Assembly: GCA_024509875.1 (NCBI GenBank)
Contig: JAMPIV010019857.1
Coordinates: 62,001 to 126,000, forward strand
DNA length: 64,000 nucleotides
Direction: 5' to 3'
Source: Oreohelix idahoensis
Lineage: Eukaryota > Mollusca > Gastropoda > Stylommatophora > Oreohelicidae
Position numbers and translations under genes: made by a program. Below the pieces are notes generated by a model. It did not search any database. It worked only from the letters and a program-made list of their open reading frames with translations, and had not been told where the DNA came from. Shown here piece after piece: positions 22,224-31,037 of this stretch; the first letter of the stretch is position 1, and each line of letters opens with the position of its first letter.

Positions 22224-22336
22224 CCGACCTGATAGAGAAAAACGGTTTGCAGATTTAAAAACAGCACATTAAAATTGACCAGAAAAACATAGAAATGTTA
22301 GAGAAAGAAAAAAAAATTTTTTTTTGTTAGCCAGTG
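22224..22336 (-). repeat. Right terminal inverted repeat of the CACTG element
   Basis: Read inward from 22336 it begins CACTGGCTAACAA, followed by an A/T-homopolymer expansion that accounts for most of the length difference from the left repeat. It ends in TTTTTCTCTATCAGGTCGG. Confidence 0.8.
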
Positions 22337-22339
22337 TAA

Positions 22340-22745
22340 TTAGATGCAAGACAAAATGAACATTCTCGACGAAAGGTCACAAAAAGTGGGTCTGAAAATA
22401 CACAGGGAAAAGACAAAGATAATTAGGATAAATGCTAGAAATGATAACAAGGTTGAACTAGAAGAAATAGCGCTACAAGATGTTGAATAATACAAATTTC
22501 TTGGAAGCAGTAATGACAAAGTGTGATGGACAAACAATGATATCAAACTAAGAATACAAAAAAAAATAAGAGAAGATTTCATTGCATTGGGAAATATATG
22601 GAGATCACGAGAAATCAAGTCCAACACTCAAATAAGAATCTTCAACTCAGTTAAGCTAGTCCAATTGTACGGCTCTGAAACATGGAGAACAGCAAAAACA
22701 ACAACCAAAAAGCTACAGACTTTCGTAAATGGGTGCTTGCGTATA
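22340..22745 (+). pseudogene. LINE RT, 3' piece beyond the CACTG element
   Basis: Continues the LINE from 20175: MQDKMNILDERSQKVGLKIH and KTKIIRINARND, a stop, YKFLGS, then IRIFNSVKLVQLYGSETWRT and KLQTFVNGCLR (thumb). It breaks off at about 22745 into unrelated sequence. Nearly identical to the start of the LINE tail at 4955, so both belong to one subfamily. Confidence 0.8.
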
Positions 22746-23654
22746 ATAGAAGAATTATTGTTGTTTGTTGTTTCCGATACCCAGGGTTTCGAGTTATTCA
22801 CTCTTTTAACCCTTGTGGCAATTTGGGGGTGTCGTTTAGGACTTTCTTGAAACCCCAGAGAACTTCCCCAACTCAGCGAGCGCAGCTGGTGGAGGTCACA
22901 CCAGATTCACTAATAGGCGTGTGTGTAGTACAACGAAAAGGATGGCCCTCTACCATTCAAGGGGGTCATTGTGGGGGAGGACTCCATCGTCACATGAGAC
23001 GGTGGCGCAGCCACCGCTGCTACCGCCCTGCCCAAAGACGCCACCCTAACAGACACATGTTGCTCTGCCTTATCATTTGAACTGGGAGGGCCCGTCGCCA
23101 GGAGCACAATACAGTCTTTTTGGGTAGCGTTCCTTATTGGTACATTTTTCCTCTCTTCTCTTTCTCTATGGGGTCTGTGTTAGTGCATGACAAGCTACGC
23201 TGGAGGTCTCATTTCTAATTGTATATACAGTCTTTTCCTTTAAGTATTTGCCTTCTTGTGTAGACGCACGCCCTTTAAACCTAGACAGAAGTTCTTTGGT
23301 TATATCAAAGCGCAAGTGCTATTAAAAAACAAAGAACTTTGATCTGTGGTGCACCGTGGATGAATATTAAGCACTGAACAAGACTATCAATATCTATCGT
23401 CTGCCATGACGACGCTCTGATGAGGTCTTATCCTGAAAAGAACTGCAACCAACGCAGGGGAAAATGAAAAATGAAAAAAAAAAGTCCATCTCCAATTAAG
23501 GAGTTTATCGGTAGCTTAGTGGGTAATCTTTTCATAAATTTTTTTAAACATTGTTTTTCCTCATTAGAACAGCATTCCTACAGTTCTATGATATGACTAC
23601 AGAGTCCGAGAGGACTGCGAAATTAGATAAAATATTAAGAAAACGAGTTACATA
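22746..23654. other. No gene recognised
   Basis: Less AT-rich around 22850-23100, with GGTGGCGCAGCCACC as a small palindrome at 23001-23015. No supported gene or repeat match. Confidence 0.4.
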
Positions 23655-24345
23655 CCAGGGACAGCCTATGGAAAATACTGAGGGCTTATGGAATTCCCAG
23701 CTGCATTGTTTCCATCATTAAAAGCCTCTATTCTAACTTTACACGCAGTGTTGGATTGAGTAATCTAACTTTCGAAGTGAAATTGGGGAACGACAGGGAT
23801 GCCCCTTATCAACAACATTATTTTTGACAGCCATAGATTGGGTGATGCGCCAGACAATAGATGGCAGTCCAAGAGGAATTAGATGGACAACGTTTTCTAC
23901 ACTGGAAGACCTGGAGTATGCAGATGACATTGCACTACTCGCGCATTCACATCAACACATCCAAGAAAAAATCGATAGACTGAATAAGTATGGCCAGCAG
24001 GTTGGTCTGAACATCAATCTGAAGAAGACAGAGATCATGACACTAAATGTGGGCAATCCTGAGCCCATAACAATAAGGAACGACAAGATAGAACAGACAA
24101 ACACATTTACCTACCTAGGATGCATAGTAACACCTGACGACGGAACAAGCAAGGACATTAACAACAGAATGAATAAAGCGAGAACAGCCTTTGCTAGTCT
24201 CAACAACATTTGGAAGTCTTCCCAGTACAGCACAAACACCAAATTAAGACTGTATGAGAGCTGTGTACTTTCTGTGCTTCTCTATGGTGCGGAATGCTGG
24301 AGAGTAACAGAAAGAAATATCGAAACTGTCCTCCTTCCACACAAT
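23655..24345 (+). pseudogene. LINE reverse transcriptase fragment
   Basis: Starts with DSLWKILRAYGIPSCIVSIIK (after motif A), crosses a frame change at motif B, then reads AIDWVMRQT, LEYADDIALLAHSHQ (catalytic YADD box), VGLNINLKKTEIMTL, FTYLGCIVTPDDGT and LLYGAECWRVTERN. It ends at about 24345 where the 3' end of a SINE-1 begins. The 3' two thirds are open, so decay is moderate. Confidence 0.85.
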
Positions 24346-24400
24346 CTGGCCACTGACTGCTTTGACGGTTGGCGGCTATGGATCAAAGAAGAAGAAAGAG
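24346..24400 (+). repeat. SINE-1 3' fragment
   Basis: CTGGCCACTGACTGCTTTGACGG, GGCGGCTATGG and a short GAA run match the last 55 bp of SINE-1. It is fused in frame to the end of the LINE remnant, so the junction is either a truncated insertion or a recombination point. Confidence 0.75.
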
Positions 24401-25149
24401 TTACAGACGGCAGATAAATACTTAATTCCGTGCATTTTCATAAAGACATTTTACCCACTGTATAAATGGGTCAATCATATTCTACCCACTCTCCACTTTC
24501 CATTGGAAGAAACCAAATAACTCATACACTAAACAAAATCCCTCCGCAAAAAGTAAACCAACATTTTTCTTCATCAGCTTCTCATCGTTTCTTTCTACTT
24601 TTTTTTAAAAATTTTTTTTCTTTGTTCTGTTCCCAAACGTTAAAAGTGTTGATCTTCCCAAGAATGGTTTAGGAGGTTTCCATAGTGGACCTTTGCCAAA
24701 ATCAGTACACAGCGTTGTGCATCCCTGAATCCACAACACTCAAGGACAAGAATGGGCTACAAGTAATCCTAGCAATGTTTCTAGAACGCCAAGCAAGTTT
24801 GCAATTCATGTGTGCATGTGTGTGAGCGCGTGTGTGTGGGGGAGTTGTTTTTTTTTTTAAAGTGTGGGAGAGGTCAGAAGAGTAGGGATCTTGATTATGA
24901 CAAGCTTTATAGTCAGGGCGGCTTAGATCTCGTGGTTGTTGGGAGAAATGGGGTTTGTGTGATCGTTGTGACAAAACGAGTGCTGGGGCAGAGGTCACAT
25001 TTTTTGACAATGTCTCAAATATTGTCCAGTGCTAATACTTAATTATGTACGTTTTTGGGGGGTATTACGTTTATAGGTAAAATGTAAGAAGGAGCTTAAT
25101 TGATTTCTGTATTTCTTCCTTATTTGGTCTTTCGCGACGTGTAGCTCTA
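24401..25149. other. No gene recognised
   Basis: Contains a (GT)n-like run near 24806-24838; no supported frame. Confidence 0.4.
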
Positions 25150-25540
25150 CTTCTGCTGGCTGGGTATATGGGGGATTTTATGGTCTATTGAGGTGTTCTT
25201 AAAAATGTTCTATGTCTATGTCTTCATTTTCTTTTGTATTTCTAAGCAATTTTCCATTCTTGCTTTTGATAATGCCATTTGCTTGCTTGTGTTCTTCTCT
25301 TATCGTCGTTGTGCTGCTGTACAGGACCCCGATATTTCGTTTGGCTGCAGCTTCCTCTGTCTCTTTTGCCATCTCATCGGTATATTTCTTCTTGTCTCTT
25401 CTGGAGTTTCTTCCTACCTCTATGTTCGATTCTATGTACACTTGATAAGGATTGGCTTTTGAACTTCTAGTTTTCATTATCATCTTCCCCTTTCAGCTCT
25501 CCAAACGTCTGATTTTGCTTCTTTTTAGATCGACTTGTTT
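25150..25540 (-). pseudogene. LINE connector fragment upstream of RT
   Basis: The minus strand reads YQVYIESNIEVGRNSRRDKK, EMAKETEEAAAKRNIGVLY and NGIIKSKNGKLL, homologous to the connector of the LINE at 11846-13027 (VYIEANKEVRRS, VEEAAAKGNMKDLY). No RT core follows in this copy. Confidence 0.65.
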
Positions 25541-27179
25541 TTTCTGTTTTTCATTTTGTTGATATGTTGGTTTCTGTTGTTAATTATGCTTTGTATTGGC
25601 GTTTTTTTCCTAGTACATATTCGCATGACTCATTCCATATATTTTTGATCTGTTATTAGTGCTCTTCTATACTTTGTACTTCTACTAGTAAGTTGGAGCA
25701 CTTGGTATTTGTTGGATATTGTCATCGGAAATTTGTTTCTTGATTTCTTAGAAATCACAGCTGTTGTCTGTAACCGTGTATTGTTGTATATCACTTGAGT
25801 TTCATCTTTATTTTGGCTAACAGAAGATGGCGATCTGGCTAACAGAAGATGGCGATCTGACGCTATATCTGCTCCTCTAGATACCTTTACGTCATGTCAT
25901 GATTATCTAAACGTCTTGTTTATTCATATATGATCAATCTGATTTTCTGTTCTGTGGTTTGATGATATCAATGTTTTTTTGTTTATTCTTGTATGCTGTA
26001 GCAAGTTTCCTCCTATAGTCTGTTGATTTAAGGTGCAAAAGTTTGTGAATATTTCTTATTTTTCATTTATTATCCCATGTCCGCGCCTTTCCATGATAGC
26101 TTCAAAGCATGTGACAGAATTGTCGTTTTTTTTCCTCGCGTTCGTGTTTATCTTCTTCATTATTGATCTACCTCTTATTTTGTGTTCTGAGTTCTTGGCG
26201 CCACTTATTGTTTACACTTTCTTCCTGTAATGAATGCCGTGTCTGGGTTTAATTGGCCATCCCTTGTGAGATTAGACACAGGTGTTTATAGGAAGATAAT
26301 GACAGTGAGTGGGAGCGCCCGAATTAGTGCGTAAACAAAACGGAGGTGGACACAGTCAGTGCCTTATCACTGATAATATTGTCTGTCTGGCCGACTTGCT
26401 GCTTGAAAGTATTTGTTTGCACAATATCAATCTGGTGATAACCTATGGGATTTGCAGCGGATAAATGATGTAATCATTTCCGGGCAAGATTGGTTGTACG
26501 CAATATTTACGATAAGTTGTCCATCATGAAAGATGTTGTCTGTAATAGATCTATGACGTTGTGAGTGTAAGTAAACATGATGGATATCAACGGAAGAGAA
26601 AATACCTTATGTGGGAAGTGACTTGAGAAAAAAAAATCGCATTTTATGTGTCACGCTGGAATTTTCCAAGAGATGGTAGTGGAGATATCCCCTACCGAAA
26701 CACGCAAGTTGCATGCTATTGGTTTGGCATTTTAGATGTTAAAATTCAACATTTCTGACTGGAGCCTTGTCATATAGTAGCAATGTGGATGCTTGGCCGA
26801 AAGTCGCTTATAATCTAGCACCTTTTGAGTCTAAGGCACTGATAAATCCAGCTCATCAAGAAGACAGTCAGACAAGCTAGAATAAGGAATAGAATCAATA
26901 TTCTACTTTAAAGGACCGGACAAGGTGTTTGAGCATCTTGTGTACTTACACCTCAAGAAAACTTTACCCTTATTAATATGGAAAGCCCGGAATCCTAGGA
27001 AAATTAACACTAAGCCATAGTGGGATTCTATTTGCAAAGTAATATCACAGACCACGTGTAGGGGGCATCTTAAACAAGTTGTCGAAAGTATTTCTCTGAG
27101 CCAGAAGTCGGTATTGCCCAAAAAGATATTTGGGGTAAATTATACATGTTATCATTCTATGTTTTGCATCATTAACATG
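25541..27179. other. No gene recognised
   Basis: No supported frame. A direct repeat of CTAACAGAAGATGGCGATCTG occurs at 25819 and 25839. Confidence 0.4.
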
Positions 27180-27355
27180 TGAAAATTGCTAGATGTCTAA
27201 AGTCATACGAGGCTGGCAGCCTCATCATATAAAATGATGGTTTCACGAACCACCACTGCAAGAGCTGGTGACTGCTTTGTGCGGGTTTCTCATAGAGAAA
27301 CAAAAGCAGAGGTAGTCCCAAGTTCCATGTGGAGCATGGAGTGGATGGTGACATA
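27180..27355 (+). repeat. R4 dispersed repeat copy
   Basis: Runs GATGTCTAAAGTCAT, GAGGCTGGCAGCCTCAT (hairpin), AAATGATGGTTTCACGAACC, ACCACTGCAAGAGCTGGTGA and GTGGAGCATGG. It matches 60910-61085 throughout and 17150-17310 in part. Confidence 0.65.
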
Positions 27356-27620
27356 AATAATACGCATAATTATTGTATTAACCTTTTCAACCAGTGTTTA
27401 TGTATATATAAACATGTTTTATATAAATGCAATGGGTGCTGTCTGCTCACTGGGATTAACATTAATGCTCAGAGAGGATAAAGTTCTGTGGCAAATGAGA
27501 TTGTGAAATGAAAAGGGGGGGATACCTGATTTTCCTGTTAGGAATCCCAGTACTCAGGAGGGATATTTGTTTCTCTCTTATTTCATGATACTAGTCAGTT
27601 GTACCAATTGGTTTTACTAG

Positions 27621-27969
27621 CCGCTAGCGTAGTGGTTACCACACCGCTCTGGCGACCAGGTGATCCAGGATCAAACCCGGGTGACGGCATTTGAGGATTT
27701 TTCGTCGACCGGGATTTGGACTGGATTAACTCGAGACCTGGCGAGGACATTTGAAGGAGTGTCGTCGACCAGGGATTGGCGGCTCCTGAGCCGACCCAGC
27801 TGTAATGGGTACCTCCGAAATCGGAGAGTATTTGCCTGAATGGCGAGGGACACCTGTCTCTGTACAAGAAAAAAGGGATACTCACGTAAAATCAATGTCA
27901 GGTTAGACATAAATAATAACCTGAGATTTCGCCTCGAGTATTAGTGGGCGTAAAAAAAAAAAAAAAAAA
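27621..27969 (+). mobile_element. SINE-2 copy (tRNA-derived), poly(A) tail
   Basis: Head A box TAGCGTAGTGG (matches TRGCNNAGNGG) and B-box region GGATCAAACCC. It is followed by two diverged internal units sharing TCGTCGACC(A/G)GGATT, the core CCAGCTGTAATGGGTACC, and a tail of about 19 A. A short ACTAG occurs on both sides (27616-27620 and 27970-27974) and may be the target duplication. Its best partner is 14069-14426; a 5'-truncated relative lies at 61505-61805. Confidence 0.85.
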
Positions 27970-27974
27970 ACTAG

Positions 27975-28653
27975 TCTAGAACAAGTGTGTGGTATAAGTG
28001 GCCTTCTGTCAAAGCAAGACACCAACAGCAGCCGGGTCTTAAAAGACGCTGGACAATCATCGTAATTACCCCCACGATACTACGAGAGACGCGTGACAGC
28101 CACCAGACTTGACCACTGACGAGCGTGAACCAGTCTACAACATGCAAGGAACAAGCATTGGCTCGAGCAGAAACCAATCGACATCTTACTGGCAGCTAAA
28201 TACTCATTCATTTTTATTTTTTTATTTTATTGGGGGGGATTAAGATTTTTTTTTCTCCTCCCAGGTCGTCACCGTAAGATACAGGTTGTAAAATATATTA
28301 ATTAACAATAAAATGTGCGGTTATTTTAATTGTCAAATGGCCAGTTTCGGTGTACTCTTATGTAAGTAGGCAGTGACTAGACATTGAAACAGGTAAATTA
28401 TTCCTGGTAGACGATTCAGTAACGGAGGTATAACTAGATAGCCACGAGTCAGGGTGTGCTCATGTGAGGCATGTTTTGCCTCAGACCAAACAAGGGAGTA
28501 TATGAAAATGGAAATTATTGAACTCATCGTTTCATGAGAATACTGCCTACAACACTGACTATCATCATCATCTTCATCAACATTCTTGAACTTTTCGCTT
28601 GATGTGGAGCATGGGTGTCGGGGAAACAGGAATAAGGTAACATTTACCAAACG
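27975..28653. other. No gene recognised
   Basis: No supported frame or repeat match. Confidence 0.4.
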
Positions 28654-29394
28654 TAACACACAACTTGTGCATAGGAGCTAAACATAGACCAGTCTCCAAG
28701 CACGAATATCGCTGGAAGGTTAAGTTCGAAAACACTTGTTTAGATACAGTTTGAAAGCTGGCTTCTTCTTTTATAGTTACATAGTCTGTGACATGGAAAT
28801 GACAGTTTTTATGATTATGTCGCTAATCCATTTACATCGTATGTGTGGGGTCAGTGTCTTGAACTAGCCCTAGTTAGAAGTTTCGCGTGATCTATGTCGG
28901 TCTGCTATTGTCTTGTCTATGTCTCATAGATGAATCTGACATCGTATCCTTGATCCTCCCAATGCCAGGTAATAACTTTCAGCTGAGCATTACAACATTA
29001 TGGTTCATCTTGAACTGTACTTTTAATAAAATTAACATTAAGAGGTCTTTCTAGAAATCATCAGGACTGTGAACATCTCCAATACTAGTACCACTAAAGT
29101 ACAAACATATTGAAGTAATGAGACCAAATCGCGTATTAACCCATTTCTCCTGTCAACAAACTGTTTAGACGTGAACTGTACTCATTAATGACATGGCATT
29201 ATACTTGATCAGTCTTTTTTAAAGTTTCAGAAAGATTTTGCATCGTGCTCCCGCAGTTGAGTAGGATACGAGCGTCAGAATTAGCAGATTTACGGGATAC
29301 AGCGTCAGAATGATTCTAATATAGTCGTATTTGTCCACAAGACTGTTGAACTAATATTTATTACCTAAAGCATCTGACCCAAATAAAGACAGAC
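28654..29394 (+). repeat. Direct duplication, long copy
   Basis: From GTGCATAGGAG to CATCTGACCCAAATAAAGAC this segment matches 29733-30284 almost end to end. The two differ mainly by many small gaps (741 versus about 552 bp). No gene is visible in either. Confidence 0.8.
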
Positions 29395-29732
29395 ATGGGT
29401 TTACTCAGTAACCATTACTGCACCGAAGCGGCAGTTTCTTTAGCAATCTATGTTACAGGATGAGGTTGTCGGTTCAATGCACAACATCAAAGTAGTAGCC
29501 ACGCCTGAGGGAGTTGTAATCCTGTTCTTTCTTTGTTTCCTCAGAGACCCCTGGAGACTACAAGAGGCACCAATGACTACAAATCGCCCGAAAAGTTACT
29601 ACAACAAAAATAGTGTCTGAGAAAATATTGGAGCCTAGTATTTTAAAATAAATCTAAAATCTGAAGAAAAGAAAACAATGTGACTTTAAAGATACAAAAT
29701 GAAAAATAAATAAATAAAGTAAAAATTCTACA
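29395..29732. other. Spacer between duplicated segments; no gene
   Basis: AT-rich, with AAATAAATAAATAAAG near 29703; no match elsewhere. Confidence 0.4.
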
Positions 29733-30284
29733 ACGTACACAAACCTGATGTGCATAGGAGATAACAGTAGACCATCTCCAAGCACGAGATATCGCTGGAA
29801 GGATGCACAGTTTGAAAGCTGGCTTCTCTTTTATAGTTACATAGTCTGTGACAGAAATGACAGTTTTTTATGATTAAATCCATTACATTATGTGTAAACT
29901 AATATAGTTAGAAGTTTCGCGTGATCTATGTCGTCTGCTATTGTCTTGTCTATGTGTCATATATGACCTACATCCCAATGGGTATATATTTCCAGCAGAC
30001 TTTTCTAGTCAAAATAATAATAATGATTAATAAATAGAGTCGCGTCCCTTTCTCCTGTCAATACTGTTTAGACGTACTGTACTCATTAATGACACTGGCA
30101 TTATCTGATCAGCTTTTTTCAAAGGTCAGAAAGTTTTGCATACGTGCTCGCACGTGGTAGGAACGAGCGCTCAGAAATAGCAGATTTACGGGATACAGCG
30201 TCAGAATGATTCTAATATAGCGTTTGTCCACAAGACTGTTGACTATATTTATTACCTAAGCATCTGACCCAAATAAAGACACTA
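29733..30284 (+). repeat. Direct duplication, short copy
   Basis: Second copy of 28654-29394 with scattered 1-3-base and some longer losses. Long exact stretches remain, for example ACGGGATACAGCGTCAGAAT. Confidence 0.8.
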
Positions 30285-30303
30285 TTATTCTGATACGCTA
30301 GAT

Positions 30304-30497
30304 CATGGTTTCTTAACCTGTGGCCCATGGATCCCTTGGGGGTCTGTGAATTTATTCTAAAGGGTCTATATACATAGCCTAAAATGTAAAGTTGGTTATT
30401 ATGCTTTTATGTACATTTGTTTCTCAAGAAGGGGCCCATAGCCTTCATAAGACAATTAAATGGGTTCATGCCAGAAAAAAAAGGCTAAGAAACCCCG
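30304..30497. mobile_element. hAT-like MITE, 194 bp
   Basis: The ends are inverted repeats: CATGGTTTCTTAACC at the left and, read inward, CGGGGTTTCTTAGCC at the right. The flanking 8-mers CGCTAGAT and CACTAGAG agree at six of eight positions, as expected for an aged 8-bp hAT target duplication. The interior also contains a partly complementary GGCCC / GGGCCC region. It has no coding capacity, so it depended on a transposase elsewhere. Confidence 0.65.
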
Positions 30498-30505
30498 CAC
30501 TAGAG

Positions 30506-31032
30506 AAAGCGAGTAGAATCGTTTTGCAGACAGGCAATACCAGAAGCTGAAGCATAAACAAAGCATATTTCGAGAGCAATCGGTTTAAGAACGGCAAATA
30601 TCGGACAAAGTTAAATTGATTGGTTGCTCTGTTTATACCTTAAAGTGGACATAATTAAGTTCTCGGGTGCAACAAGGATGTACTTGTTCAGGTTAAAAGT
30701 AGGATACTATAAGGTGGTGTTATTTTATGAAGACACTCTGAGAAGTAGCGATGAGAAACGTCTGGCTTACAAGCGGCTTAGACCAATCTATCCATGACAT
30801 CACACTCTGCAAGTATTCACGTTAAAGCTGCAGCATTGACAAATTCTAGACTAAGCATGCCTGGTGATTTAACAACCATCATCATCATTCACGTGTACAT
30901 ATCACGTGCTTTTACACGGAAATAAACAAGTTATAGATAGATAGGTACGGTAGATGTCGGTTTGTCTGTCTGCCTGCCTGTCTGTCTGTGTGTGTGTATA
31001 TATAATATATATTATCGCTCTTTTATCCTTTT
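30506..31032. other. No gene; (TG/TC) and TA microsatellites near 30960-31012
   Basis: No supported frame. A compound CTGTCTGC/TGTG/TATA simple repeat lies shortly before solo LTR A. Confidence 0.4.
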
Positions 31033-31037
31033 CCTAT

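Larger units (their letters stand above)
20176..22336 (+). mobile_element. Complete CACTG-terminated DNA transposon (CACTA/CMC-like)
   Basis: A 2161-bp element nested in a LINE. Both ends start CACTG(A/G)C(A/T)AACAA when read inward, flanked by TAA at 20173-20175 and 22337-22339. The empty site can be inferred because the LINE frame continues exactly if one TAA is removed. The inverted repeats extend inward, with mismatches and gaps, over about 104 bp (left) and 113 bp (right); the innermost 54 bp match at about three positions in four. One gene, 20473-22143, fills the interior with no intron. CACTG/CACTA ends with a 3-bp duplication are the known signature of the CACTA branch of the CMC superfamily; the assignment is inference from termini plus the protein's D-D-E-like layout. 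Confidence 0.85.

Noticed and set aside
22910..23107. Possible host exon in the GC-richer stretch
   Set aside because: No splice-bounded frame, motif or homologous copy supports coding; left unassigned.
27621..27700. tRNA gene
   Set aside because: The A and B boxes belong to the SINE-2 head; no cloverleaf closes and the element is retroposed.
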